Shown: positions 17,436-25,829 of the stretch, piece after piece | How positions within the stretch are numbered: position 1 is the stretch's first letter | How the letters are laid out: each line of letters opens with the position of its first letter | Program-made: the position numbers and the translations under genes | Notes under the pieces: model-generated | What the model was told of the DNA's origin: nothing | Databases searched by the model: none | What the model saw: the letters and a program-made list of their open reading frames with translations, nothing else | Assembly: GCA_052035235.1 (NCBI GenBank) | Contig: JBPOHT010000030.1 | Location: forward strand, 1-64,000 | From: Solimonas_A sp052035235 | Lineage (GTDB): Bacteria; Pseudomonadota; Gammaproteobacteria; Nevskiales; Nevskiaceae | Reading direction: 5' to 3' | DNA: 64,000 nucleotides

Positions 17436-17482
17436 GTGATTGGCCTTGCGGATGACATTCCGTCATCCGCAAGGCCAATCAC
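17436..17482. repeat. perfect 21-bp inverted repeat
   Basis: The left arm is 17436-17456, the loop is ATTCC and the right arm is 17462-17482, with no mismatch. It lies between the Rieske gene start and the small lipoprotein gene, both read leftwards. It could terminate the upstream transcript or be a regulatory site of the Rieske gene. There is no T-run on either side. Confidence 0.85.
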
Positions 17483-17545
17483 GGGCGGGATGGCGCACGG
17501 GAGGGACCGCCCAGGGCGGCATTCGCCGGGGGGTACGGCGGGACT

Positions 17546-17731
17546 TCAACGAGACGGCGTAATCCGGGGTGCCTTGGCCGGGGCCGAGGGTGCCACCGGC
17601 CTGGCCTCGCCGGCACTCTGGAGCCCGGCCGGCGCTCGCTGGGCGATCTCCATGCGGCCGTCCACGAACAGGCTGCAGGCGGCGAGCGTCAGCGCCATCA
17701 GAACCGCGGAATAGATACCGAAAATCTTCAC
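17546..17731 (-). CDS. small putative lipoprotein
   Basis: A 61-residue protein starting at GTG 17731 with AGGATG at good spacing. The hydrophobic N-terminus ends in LMALTLAAC, a good lipobox with Cys near 19. A short polar tail rich in Ala, Pro and Arg follows. It lies downstream of flgL on the opposite side of an 80-bp gap, with no obvious flagellar role. It is too short for a domain match, so the call rests on start signal and lipobox. Confidence 0.5.
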   Translation of the reverse strand: MKIFGIYSAVLMALTLAACSLFVDGRMEIAQRAPAGLQSAGEARPVAPSAPAKAPRITPSR

Positions 17732-17813
17732 CGGGCATCCTGCAAACCAGATGCGCCATGATAAATCCGCAGGGGCGCGACCCGGGTGCCGTCAGGCTGC
17801 CGTCAGCGACCCT

Positions 17814-19001
17814 TCAGCGCAGATAATCGAACAGGCTCATCCCCTGCACCTTGGCAAAGGTCTGTTGCGCTGCCTGCAGCGCCGTGAGCTGCTGTGACAG
17901 CCGCGTGGCGGCCTCGGCGTAGTCCAGGCCGCGGATCTTGTCGAGCGCGGTCTCGGTCTCCACCTGCTGCGCGCCGTTCTGGCTTTCGGCGTCGTCCAGC
18001 GCCGCCAGGCGGTTGCCCACCCCGGCGCGGACGTCCGACAGGTGCAGGCTGGCGTTGTCGATGGCGCTCAGCGACTGGTGCATGGCGGTCTGCACCTGGG
18101 CGCGCTGCGCCGCGGTGTCCTGCGGCATGCCGGCGATGCGCACCAGCTCATCGAGCTGCGCGAACATGTCCTTCTGCCCGCTGGCGCCCACCGTGAAGCG
18201 GTCACCCTCGGCCGGCACGCCGGTGAAACTCAGGTCCACACCGCGGAAGGCGATGGCCTGGCCTTCCGTGTAGGCGCCGCTGGTGACCAGCGTGTTACCG
18301 GCGTCGCGTACCTCGTAATTGCCGCCGGTGAAGCTCAGCGTATAGCTGCCGCCGTCCCACAGCGAGGCGTCGGTGAGACGGGCGCTCTTGAGCCCCGCCG
18401 TGCCCGTGTTGGCGCCGGAGGACACGGTGAAAGTGCCGTTGCCGTCGCGCAGGCGCTGGAACACCTCGCTGCCCGGATCGGAGTCCGCCACGGTGCGGCT
18501 GCCGGTCACCTGCAGCAGGCGCTGCTGCTGGTCGCCGGCGTAGCTCACCGTGCCGCTACCGGCGAACGGCGCCACGCCGTCCTGCGAGCCGCCGAACAGG
18601 TAGCGGCCCTGTCCGTCGTCGGCGTTGGCGTAGGACAGCAGCTGCTCGCGCAGGCTCTTCAGCTCGTTGGCCAGGATGCCGCGGGTCTGCGTGGACTGCG
18701 TGCCGTTGTTCAGCTCCACCGCGATCTCGCGCACGCGCTGCAGCACTTCCACGCTGTCGGCCAGCACATTCTCTTCCAGGCCCAGGCGATTGCGTGCCGT
18801 ATCGATCTGCTGCTGGTAGCGCGCGTACTGCGCGCTGGCCTGGTCCAGGCGCACCGCCGAGGCGGAGCCTGAAGGATCGTCGGCCGCGCTCTGCAGGCGC
18901 TGACCGGTGGCCAGTTGCAGCTGCGTCTTGGCCAGGGCGGCCTGCTGCTTCTGCATCTGGCCGATGGCGCTCTGCTGCAGCATGGATGTGGAGACTCTCA
19001 T
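17814..19001 (-). CDS. flgL: flagellar hook-filament junction protein FlgL
   Basis: A 395-residue junction protein that links FlgK to the filament. The N-terminus MRVSTSMLQQSAIGQMQKQQ and the LATGQRLQSAADDPSGSASA segment are the flagellin-like signature of FlgL. The C-terminus (DYAEAATRLSQQLTALQAAQ, ending SLFDYLR) matches the family. ATG 19001 begins at the conserved MR(V/I)S. It lies 11 bp after flgK and closes the flg operon. The variable centre is Gly/Thr-rich. Confidence 0.95.
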   Translation of the reverse strand: MRVSTSMLQQSAIGQMQKQQAALAKTQLQLATGQRLQSAADDPSGSASAVRLDQASAQYARYQQQIDTARNRLGLEENVLADSVEVLQRVREIAVELNNGTQSTQTRGILANELKSLREQLLSYANADDGQGRYLFGGSQDGVAPFAGSGTVSYAGDQQQRLLQVTGSRTVADSDPGSEVFQRLRDGNGTFTVSSGANTGTAGLKSARLTDASLWDGGSYTLSFTGGNYEVRDAGNTLVTSGAYTEGQAIAFRGVDLSFTGVPAEGDRFTVGASGQKDMFAQLDELVRIAGMPQDTAAQRAQVQTAMHQSLSAIDNASLHLSDVRAGVGNRLAALDDAESQNGAQQVETETALDKIRGLDYAEAATRLSQQLTALQAAQQTFAKVQGMSLFDYLR

Positions 19002-19012
19002 GGTGCGCTCCC

Positions 19013-20896
19013 TCAATTCCGCGATGCGTCGAGCAGGGTCTGGAACACTTCGTTGGCCACCGCGATCACGCGCGCGGCCGCCTGGTAGGCCTGCTGGAAG
19101 CGCACCAGGTCGGCGGCCTCCTCGTCCAGGTTCACGCCGGACAGCGAAGCCTGCTCGGCCTCGGTCTGCGCGCGCACGGAGGCCTGCGCGTCGAGCTGCA
19201 GGCCGGCCTGCTGGGCCTGGGCGCCGGCGCGGCCCACCAGCGCCGCCTGCGAATCCGATAGGGTGCTGCGGCCGCCGTCGAGCACGCCGAGCGTGGACAG
19301 CTTGGCCAGCGCGCGGGCGTTACCGTTGTCGTTGCTGCCGGCGGTGTTGGCGCCGACGCTGAAGCTGTCTCCCGCGGCGGGCGCTCCGTTCAGCTTCAGG
19401 CTCCAGCCATTGACCTCGATGCTGTCGCCGGCATTCCAGCTGAAGCTGCCGCTGCCATTGACGCTGTAGGTGTTGGGGCCGGTGAACTGGATGCTGACGC
19501 CGCCCAGCAGGTTGGCGTTGGCGGGATCGGTCACGCCGATGCTGCCGACCGTGGCCGCGCCGGTATTGGACAGCCCCGCGCTGGCGCGCACCGGCGAGGC
19601 GGCGGCGAGGCGCGAGGGGTCGGTGATCGCCACGCGCAGTTGCGCCGCGCCGTTGGCGGTGGGCTTGAGCAGGTAGCGGTCGCCCGCGGCCGGCGTGCCG
19701 CTGAGCGTCAGCGACAGGCCCTCGGCGCGCAGCGGATCGGCGGCGGTGCCGCTGCCGGTCAGGGGTACACTGCTGCCGTCGCGGGCGCGGCTCAGCTGCC
19801 AGGCGCTGCCATTGAAGGACAGCGCGTAGTCGTCGCCGGTCAGCGCGCCGGCATCGCTCAGCCCCACGGAAACGGTGGCGCTGCCGGTGTTGGCGCGCGC
19901 CGGGTAGACCGAGCCGGCGATGTCGGCAAAGAAGTCGCCGCTCATCTGGCCCTTGGCATCCATGCCCTGGGAGTGGATCTCGTTCATCGCCTCCGCCAGG
20001 CCCGCGGCCATGCGGCCAAGGTCGCTCTTGGCGGGGTCCAGAACCTCGCGGCGGAAATCCAGCAGGCCGCCGATCACGCCGCCACTGGTCTGTGCGGTGA
20101 TGTTCTGGCCGCCAGAGAAGAACAGTTCCTTGCGGCCGCTGCCGTAGGCGTCGTCGCCCACCGTCAGCGAGTTGGCCTGGCGGCCCAGCACCAGGGCCTG
20201 GCCGCTGCCGGTAAAGACATTGATGCCACCGTCGTCCTGCTCGGTGGTAGTGACACCGATGCGGCTGGCGATCTCCTTGATCAGCGTGTCGCGCTGGTCG
20301 AGCAGGTCGTTCGGCGGCTGGCCACCCGACTGGCCCTTGGCCAGCACGATGCGCTCGTTGAGATCCGCCACCTGCTTGGCGTAGCGGGTGACCTCGTCGG
20401 CGGTCTGGCTGAGGCGCTGGTTGATCTCGCTTTCCAGGCCGTCGAACTGCGTCTGCATGTCGTTGTAGCGGCCGGCCAGGCCCTGGCCGGCGGAAATCAC
20501 GGTCTGCCGCGCCGCGCTGCTGCCGGGGTTGGCCGACAGGCCGCTCAGGGAATCGTAGAAGCCCTGCAGCGGCTTGGTCAGGCCGGAGTCGCTGCTCGAC
20601 AGCCAACTGTCCACGCGCGAGGCCAGGCCGGCGAAGGTCTCGGCCCGCGAATAGGCCGAGGCGTCGCCCTGCAGGCGCGTGGTGATCAAGGCATCGGCCA
20701 GCCGCTTGACCGTGCTGGAGCTGACGCCGGCGCCGATGTAGCCGTCGCCCTGCGGCCCGCCGATGCGCGAGCCCAGCTCCACGCGCTGGCGCGAGTAGCC
20801 CGGCGTGTTGACGTTGGCGATGTTGTGGCCGGCCGTGTCCAGGGCCTTGCGGTAGGCCATCAGGCCGGAGACGCCGATGGAAAGAAGGTCGCTCAT
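19013..20896 (-). CDS. flgK: flagellar hook-associated protein FlgK
   Basis: A 627-residue first junction protein. The N-terminal rod/hook signature reads LLSIGVSGLMAYRKALDTAG, followed by HNIANVNTPGYSRQRVEL. The C-terminal motif is SGVNLDEEAADLVRFQQAYQ, then AARVIAVANEVFQTLLDA. The middle carries large beta-rich variable domains with repeated GNTY/TPAAGDRY-like stretches. It overlaps flgJ by four bases (ATGA), showing translational coupling. Length is at the long end of the family. Confidence 0.96.
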   Translation of the reverse strand: MSDLLSIGVSGLMAYRKALDTAGHNIANVNTPGYSRQRVELGSRIGGPQGDGYIGAGVSSSTVKRLADALITTRLQGDASAYSRAETFAGLASRVDSWLSSSDSGLTKPLQGFYDSLSGLSANPGSSAARQTVISAGQGLAGRYNDMQTQFDGLESEINQRLSQTADEVTRYAKQVADLNERIVLAKGQSGGQPPNDLLDQRDTLIKEIASRIGVTTTEQDDGGINVFTGSGQALVLGRQANSLTVGDDAYGSGRKELFFSGGQNITAQTSGGVIGGLLDFRREVLDPAKSDLGRMAAGLAEAMNEIHSQGMDAKGQMSGDFFADIAGSVYPARANTGSATVSVGLSDAGALTGDDYALSFNGSAWQLSRARDGSSVPLTGSGTAADPLRAEGLSLTLSGTPAAGDRYLLKPTANGAAQLRVAITDPSRLAAASPVRASAGLSNTGAATVGSIGVTDPANANLLGGVSIQFTGPNTYSVNGSGSFSWNAGDSIEVNGWSLKLNGAPAAGDSFSVGANTAGSNDNGNARALAKLSTLGVLDGGRSTLSDSQAALVGRAGAQAQQAGLQLDAQASVRAQTEAEQASLSGVNLDEEAADLVRFQQAYQAAARVIAVANEVFQTLLDASRN

Positions 20897-21936
20897 GCCA
20901 GTCGGGTCCCTGTGTCATTCATGGCGGTCTGTACCGTCGGGCCATAGGCGATGCGCATGATCTTCTGCGCATAGGCCGGGTCGGTGGCGTAACCGGCCTT
21001 CTGCAGGCCGGAAACGAATTGGTGCGCGCTGCCCTGATGGCGCAGGGCCTGCTCGTATCGCGGGTTGGACTTGAGGAAGCGCGCGTAGTCGTCGAAGGAC
21101 TCGGCGATCGATCCGTACGAGCGGAACTTCGCCTCCTGCCGCTCCATGCGGCCGCCTTCGTATTCATGCGTCATGGTGCGGACACGGTCGCCGTCCCAGG
21201 ACTTGTCAGCCTTGATGCCGAAGAGGTTGAACGACGCCTTGCCGTCGGCATGACGGATCTGGTGCTTGCCCCAGCCGGTCTCCAGCGCCGCCTGCGCCAC
21301 CAGCACGCGGGCCGGGATACCCAGCTCCTTGGCGGCCTTCTCGGCATGCGGCAGCACCGCGTCGATGAATTCCTGCGGTGTCTTGGGCTTGAACTCCGAC
21401 AGGGTCTCGTCGGCCTTGAGGGCCAGCGGCGGGTTGATGTCTTCCGTCTTGCCTCTCCGCTCGGGAGAGGTCGCCGCATTGGCAGCAAAGCTGCCCAAGT
21501 GCTCCCTTGAGCGACGGGTGAGGGATGCGCTCTCGGATAGCGCATCGGCCCCATCCACCGACAGTCCCTCACCCTTGCCCCTCTCCCCGGGGGAGAGGGA
21601 ATAGGTCGTCGGTTCCGTCTGGGCCTCGCCCAGCCCCTGGCTCATCTTGAGTTGCCGCACCAGCATGTCGGCCAGGCCCACGCCCTTGCCGCTGGAGAGC
21701 TGCACGGCCATCTGCTGGTCGAACATGTCGCGGTAGAAGCTGCCCTGCTCGCTGCCGCCCAGCGCATCCTCGCCCGGCGTTGCCGCCCGCATGGCCTTGA
21801 GCATCTGCTGCAGCATCAGGGACTCGAATTGCTTGGCCGCCTTCTGCAGGGCAACCGGGTCCTGCTCGCGCGCCTGCGCCTTCAGGCCAGCGAACTGGCC
21901 GAAGTCGGTGACGGAATCGAGCGGGGACAGGGCCAT
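20893..21936 (-). CDS. flgJ: flagellar rod-cap/peptidoglycan hydrolase FlgJ with repeat-derived linker
   Basis: A 347-residue two-domain protein exported to the periplasm. Residues 1-105 are the rod-binding domain (ALQKAAKQFESLMLQQMLKAMR). Residues about 180-345 are the glucosaminidase, with catalytic Glu219 in QAALETGWGKHQIRHADGKA, which cuts peptidoglycan for the rod. Between them residues about 113-163 are not family-like: they are a translated copy of the CCCTCTCC repeat that otherwise lies between genes here, kept in frame. It overlaps flgK by four bases and flgI by one. Confidence 0.94.
   Translation of the reverse strand: MALSPLDSVTDFGQFAGLKAQAREQDPVALQKAAKQFESLMLQQMLKAMRAATPGEDALGGSEQGSFYRDMFDQQMAVQLSSGKGVGLADMLVRQLKMSQGLGEAQTEPTTYSLSPGERGKGEGLSVDGADALSESASLTRRSREHLGSFAANAATSPERRGKTEDINPPLALKADETLSEFKPKTPQEFIDAVLPHAEKAAKELGIPARVLVAQAALETGWGKHQIRHADGKASFNLFGIKADKSWDGDRVRTMTHEYEGGRMERQEAKFRSYGSIAESFDDYARFLKSNPRYEQALRHQGSAHQFVSGLQKAGYATDPAYAQKIMRIAYGPTVQTAMNDTGTRLA
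21452..21600. repeat. CCCTCTCC repeat pair inside flgJ
   Basis: Two hairpins of the dispersed family, CCTCTCC/GGAGAGG (21452-21470) and CCCTCTCCCC/GGGGAGAGGG (21579-21599) with the usual CCCTCACCC flank, lie in coding DNA. They bracket about 100 bp of spacer and are read through in frame, giving the SLSPGERGKGEG peptide. Confidence 0.85.
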
Positions 21937-23036
21937 CAGATGACCACCAGCTCAGCGCGCAGGGCGCCGGCTTCCTTCAGGGCCTCCAGGATCGCCACCA
22001 GGTCGCCGGGAGCGGCGCCCACCTGGTTCACGGCGCGGACGATGTCGTCCAGGCTGACGCCGGCGTCGAACTTGAACATGCGGCCGCCGTTCTGCGTCAC
22101 TTCGATGGCGGAGTCCGGCACCACCACGGTCTGGCCGTCCGAGAACGGTGCCGGCTGGCTGACGCGCGGCTTCTCGGAAATGGTGACGGACAGCGAGCCG
22201 TGCGCCACCGCCGCCGGCAGCACACGCACGCCGCTGCCGATCACCACCGTGCCGGTGCGGCTGTTGACGATCACGCGCGCCGGAGCGTCGCCCGGCTGCA
22301 CGTCGATGTTCTCCAGCATGGACAGGAAGGCCACGCGGCTGTTGCTGTCGGCCGGCGCGCGCACCGACACCGTCACCGGGTCCTGCGCCGCGGCCACGCC
22401 GCCGCCCAGGGCCAGGTTGATGCCCTCCGCCAGGCGGGTGGCGGTGGTGAAGTCCGGCACGTGCAGGTTCAGGCGGATGTCCGGCGAGGCGGTGAAGCTG
22501 CTCGGCACCGCGCGCTCCACCATGGCGCCGTTGGGAATGCGGCCGGAGCTGGGGATGTTGACCGACACGCGGGAGCCGTCCTTGGCCGAGATGCCCAGGC
22601 CGCCGACCACTACGTTGCCCTGCGCCACGGCGTAGACCTGGCCGTCGGCACCCTTCAGCGGCGTCATCAGCAGCGCGCCACCGCGCAGCGAGCCGGCGTT
22701 GCCGATGGAGGACACCGTGACGTCGATGGCCTGGCCGGGCTTTGAGAAGGCCGGCAGCTCGGCGTGGATCGCCACCGCCGCCACGTTCTTCAGCTGCGGG
22801 TTCACGCCGGGGGGAATGGTCACGCCCAGCTGCGCCAGCATGGCCTTGAGGCTCTGCACCGTGAACGGCGCCTGCGTGGTCTGGTCGCCGCTGCCGTCCA
22901 GACCCACCACCAGGCCGTAGCCCACCAGCGGGTTGCCGCGCACGCCAGCCACGCTGGCCAGGTCCTTCACGCGCTCGGCCTGGGCCGGAGCGCACAGGAC
23001 CAGCAGCAGTGCGACGAGAGAAATTTTACGGATCAT
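21936..23036 (-). CDS. flgI: flagellar P-ring protein FlgI
   Basis: A 366-residue periplasmic ring subunit around the flagellar rod. A signal peptide (MIRKISLVALLLVLCAPAQA) is followed by ERVKDLASVAGVRGNPLVGY and GLVVGLDGSGDQTTQAPFTV, the classic FlgI N-terminus. ATG 23036 is chosen because GAGGTG lies 7 bases upstream; an in-frame GTG at 23045 is less likely. Its stop overlaps the flgJ start by one base. The 10-bp gap to flgH shows tight coupling. Confidence 0.96.
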   Translation of the reverse strand: MIRKISLVALLLVLCAPAQAERVKDLASVAGVRGNPLVGYGLVVGLDGSGDQTTQAPFTVQSLKAMLAQLGVTIPPGVNPQLKNVAAVAIHAELPAFSKPGQAIDVTVSSIGNAGSLRGGALLMTPLKGADGQVYAVAQGNVVVGGLGISAKDGSRVSVNIPSSGRIPNGAMVERAVPSSFTASPDIRLNLHVPDFTTATRLAEGINLALGGGVAAAQDPVTVSVRAPADSNSRVAFLSMLENIDVQPGDAPARVIVNSRTGTVVIGSGVRVLPAAVAHGSLSVTISEKPRVSQPAPFSDGQTVVVPDSAIEVTQNGGRMFKFDAGVSLDDIVRAVNQVGAAPGDLVAILEALKEAGALRAELVVI

Positions 23037-23046
23037 GGCGATCACC

Positions 23047-23862
23047 TCAGAACGGGAACCAGCCCGAGTTGAAGAAGCGGCTGGCCCAGCCCATCACGTT
23101 GCTGTCTGCCACCGCACCCTGCCCCGAGTAGGCGATCGCCGCGTTGGCCACGCGGTCGGAGGTGATGGTGTTGTCCGGGCGGATGTCGATCGGCCGCACG
23201 ATGCCCTCGATGCTGACCGTCTCGCTGCCCTGGTTGATCTGCACCTGCTTGCGGCCGCTGACCACCAGGTTGCCGTTGGGCAGCACCTGCATCACCACCG
23301 CGCCGACGCTGCCCTGCAGCTGGTTGGACTGGCTGCTGTCGCCGTTGCCCTTGAAGCTCTTGGACGAACCCAGCTCAGCCTCCAGCACCGGCACGCCATT
23401 CACCGTGACCGGCCGGCCGAACAGGGTCGGGCCGTCGATGCTGGCCTTGGAATCCTTGGCGGTGTTGGTGCTGGCCTTCTTCTGCGCGGTGGTGGATTCC
23501 ACCAGCACGATGGTCAGCGTGTCGCCGACACGGCGCGCCTTCTGGTCCTCGAACAGCGCCATGCCGCCGGCAGCGTAGATCGAGCCTTCGCTCGCGGCAG
23601 CGGCGGGCACCGGCATCGGCAGCGCCGCAGGCGGCGGCATGGCCGGCGCGCTGGCGCAGGCCTGCAGCATCAGGGTGGCGGTGGCGAGCAGGGCGAGAGA
23701 TCGCCCACGGCGCGCGCTGTCTGCTTGTTGGCCCGGGACTAGGCGATCTCTCTCCCTCACCCACCGCCCGCATCCGCGGGCAGTCCCCCCTCTCCCACTG
23801 CGTGGGAGAGGGTAGGTCAGTCGACAGCCTGCGGCTGTCGGTTCCTGGTTAGGGGCTTTCAT
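23047..23862 (-). CDS. flgH: flagellar L-ring lipoprotein FlgH with repeat-invaded N-terminus
   Basis: The outer-membrane L-ring subunit. The FlgH body is clear (GSIYAAGGMALFEDQKARRV, GDTLTIVLVESTTAQKKAST, then NGNLVVSGRKQVQINQGSET). The lipobox is LMLQAC, Cys69 from ATG 23862. Normally that Cys is near residue 20. About 50 extra residues come from a CCCTCTCC-type repeat lying between the ATG and the signal-peptide core. An in-frame GTG at 23760 would give a normal 237-residue protein, and a GTG at 23874 overlapping the flgG stop is also open. Which start is used is unclear. Confidence 0.93.
   Translation of the reverse strand: MKAPNQEPTAAGCRLTYPLPRSGRGGTARGCGRWVRERDRLVPGQQADSARRGRSLALLATATLMLQACASAPAMPPPAALPMPVPAAAASEGSIYAAGGMALFEDQKARRVGDTLTIVLVESTTAQKKASTNTAKDSKASIDGPTLFGRPVTVNGVPVLEAELGSSKSFKGNGDSSQSNQLQGSVGAVVMQVLPNGNLVVSGRKQVQINQGSETVSIEGIVRPIDIRPDNTITSDRVANAAIAYSGQGAVADSNVMGWASRFFNSGWFPF
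23750..23840. repeat. CCCTCTCC repeat at the flgG-flgH junction
   Basis: CCCTCACCCACCGCCC is followed by the hairpin CCCTCTCCCA/TGGGAGAGGG (23788-23812) and a second hairpin CGACAGCC/GGCTGTCG (23822-23840). The block lies between the flgG stop and the FlgH signal-peptide region and is open in the flgH frame. Confidence 0.85.
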
Positions 23863-23870
23863 CGCGGCGC

Positions 23871-24656
23871 TCACAGGTTGTTGTTGACGTACTGCAGCAT
23901 CTGGTCGGCGGTCGAGATCGCCTTGGAGTTCATCTCGTAGGCGCGCTGCGTCTCGATCATGTTCACCAGTTCCTCCACCACGTTGACGTTGGAAGATTCC
24001 AGCGAGCCCTGCTGCAGGTTGCCCAGGCCGTTCAGGCCCGGCGCGCCGCTCTGCGGGCTGCCGCTGGCAGCGGTCTCGGTGTAGAGGTTCTCGCCCTTGG
24101 GCTGCAGGCCGGCCGGGTTGATGAAGTCCGCGATCAGGATCTGCCCCACCTGCTGCGGCGCCGCCTGGCCCGGCACGGTGACGCTGACGGTGCCGTCGGC
24201 GCCGATGGTGACGTTCTGCGCGTTCTCCGGCAGCGTGATGCCCGGCTGGATCGGATAGCCGCTGGAGGTGACCAGCTCGCCCTGGCTGCTGACCTGGAAG
24301 GAGCCGTCGCGCGTATAGGCGGTGGAGCCGTCCGGCATCGTCACCTGGAAGAAGCCACGGCCGTTGACCGCCGCGTCCAGGCCGTTGCCGGTCTGCAGCA
24401 TGTTGCCCTGGGTGAACATCTTCTCCGTGGCCACCACGCGCACGCCGGTGCCCAGGTTCAGGCCCGAGGGCGCCTCGGTCTGCTGAGTGGTCGCGCCGCC
24501 CGCCTGCTTCACGGTCTGGTACATCAGGTCCTCGAAGGCCGCCCGGCCCTTCTTGAAGCCCGTGGTGTTGACGTTGGCGAGGTTGTTGGAAATGACCGTC
24601 ATGCGCGTCTGCTGCGCATCGAGACCGGTCTTGGCAACCCAGAGTGATTGGGTCAT
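23871..24656 (-). CDS. flgG: flagellar distal rod protein FlgG
   Basis: A 261-residue distal rod subunit. The N-terminus is MTQSLWVAKTGLDAQQTRMT, then VISNNLANVNTTGFKKGRAA. The C-terminus is SSNVNVVEELVNMIETQRAY, then EMNSKAISTADQMLQYVNNN. ATG 24656 has AGGATG at good spacing and gives the standard length; an ATG nine bases upstream is less well placed. Its downstream neighbour flgH starts within a few bases. The upstream gap to flgF holds repeats. Confidence 0.96.
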   Translation of the reverse strand: MTQSLWVAKTGLDAQQTRMTVISNNLANVNTTGFKKGRAAFEDLMYQTVKQAGGATTQQTEAPSGLNLGTGVRVVATEKMFTQGNMLQTGNGLDAAVNGRGFFQVTMPDGSTAYTRDGSFQVSSQGELVTSSGYPIQPGITLPENAQNVTIGADGTVSVTVPGQAAPQQVGQILIADFINPAGLQPKGENLYTETAASGSPQSGAPGLNGLGNLQQGSLESSNVNVVEELVNMIETQRAYEMNSKAISTADQMLQYVNNNL

Positions 24657-24782
24657 GGCTGTCATCCTGCTGAAGCGGCGGAAATCCGCCTTTGCTTAGG
24701 AGGAGTACAAGTTCCGGACCAGCAGGAATCGTGACGGGATGTTGGCGCAGCGAGGAGCGATAAGAGAGCAGCTATCTTGTCT

Positions 24783-24936
24783 TCCCTCTCCCCTTGCGGG
24801 AGAGGGATTGAGGGACGAGGGCATGGATGCCCGAGGTAGGACAACGCAGGAGCATTTGCCGAGAGGGGGATCTGGCGGTGGCTACCACCCGATAGATCCC
24901 CCTCTCCCTAACCCTCTCCCGCGAGGGGAGAGGGGA
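24783..24936. repeat. two CCCTCTCC repeats between flgF and flgG
   Basis: Copies at about 24783-24806 (CCCTCTCCCCTTGCGGGAGAGGG) and 24899-24936 (CCCTCTCCC...CCCTCTCCCGCGAGGGGAGAGGGG) fill most of the flgF-flgG gap. They may partly terminate transcription inside the operon. Confidence 0.8.
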
Positions 24937-24961
24937 CCGCATCAGCGACTACCGTGGGCTT

Positions 24962-25702
24962 TTATCCCATCCTGACGATGGACGACGCCGCCTGCGCATT
25001 GTCTTCCGCCGCCCGCATCAGCTTGGTCTGCATCTCGAACGCCCGGGCCAGCTGGATCATGTTGACCATGGCCTCGGAGATGTTGACGTTACTGGTCTCG
25101 ACCGCGCCGGTGGTCATGACCTTGCCGGCCGCCGCGTCCAGCGCCTGCCCGGCCTTGGCGCGGAACAGGCCGTCCGGGCCGCGCTCCAGCTGCTCCGGCC
25201 GCGCCTCCACCACGCGCAGGCGGCCGACGGTGGCGGTGGTTTCCGCGCCCTGGCCCAGCGGCACGATGGAAATGCTGCCGTCACCACCCAGGGTCAGCGA
25301 GCTGCTCTGGGGAATCGACACCGGGCCGCCGTCGCCCAGCACGGCCAGGCCGGAGGCGGTGCGCAGCTGGCCGTTCACATCCAGCTGCAGCTCACCGCCG
25401 CGGGTGTAGGCCTCGGAGCCGTCCGGCGCCTGCACCGCCAGCCAGCGGTCCTGGTCCAGTGCCACGTCCAGGTCGCGCCCGGTCTGCTGCACCGCGCCCA
25501 TGGTGGAATCCCAGCCGCTGCCCTTGAGCAGCGTGTTGACGCGCGACGGCAAACCGCCGCCTTCCACGTTCATGGCCTGCTGCGCCGCAAGCTCCGCCTT
25601 GAAGCCCACCGTGCTGGCGTTGGCCAGGTTGTGGCTGTTGACCGCCTGCGCCTGCAGGGTTTGCTTGGCGCCGGTCATCGCTACATATAGGGCTCTATCC
25701 AT
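24962..25702 (-). CDS. flgF: flagellar proximal rod protein FlgF
   Basis: A 246-residue rod subunit. The N-terminus reads MDRALYVAMTGAKQTLQAQA, then VNSHNLANASTVGFKAELAA. The C-terminal helix is SNVNISEAMVNMIQLARAFE, then MQTKLMRAAEDNAQAASSIV. These are standard for FlgF, and the gene lies between flgE and flgG as expected. Both flanking gaps carry CCCTCTCC repeats rather than the usual short spacers. Confidence 0.95.
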   Translation of the reverse strand: MDRALYVAMTGAKQTLQAQAVNSHNLANASTVGFKAELAAQQAMNVEGGGLPSRVNTLLKGSGWDSTMGAVQQTGRDLDVALDQDRWLAVQAPDGSEAYTRGGELQLDVNGQLRTASGLAVLGDGGPVSIPQSSSLTLGGDGSISIVPLGQGAETTATVGRLRVVEARPEQLERGPDGLFRAKAGQALDAAAGKVMTTGAVETSNVNISEAMVNMIQLARAFEMQTKLMRAAEDNAQAASSIVRMG

Positions 25703-25722
25703 GGCTTTGCTCCTTCTTGCTT

Positions 25723-25821
25723 CCCTCTCCCACCGGGAGAGGGATCGAGGGTGAGGGACTCGGGGTCAACGGAATCGGCCGCCGTCCCTCACCCCAACCC
25801 CTCTCCCGGTGGGAGAGGGGC
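25723..25821. repeat. inverted pair of CCCTCTCC repeats between flgE and flgF
   Basis: Copy one (25723-25758, CCCTCTCCCACCGGGAGAGGG then GAGGGTGAGGGA) and copy two (25786-25821) are inverted relative to each other. Together they fill the flgE-flgF gap and could fold into a long stem. This is the clearest paired form of the family in the window. Confidence 0.82.
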
Positions 25822-25829
25822 TTTCATCC

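Noticed and set aside
17463..17759. Alternative minus-strand frame of 98 codons over the small lipoprotein
   Set aside because: It has no lipobox or ribosome binding site, and it runs through the palindrome region. The shorter lipoprotein frame is better supported.
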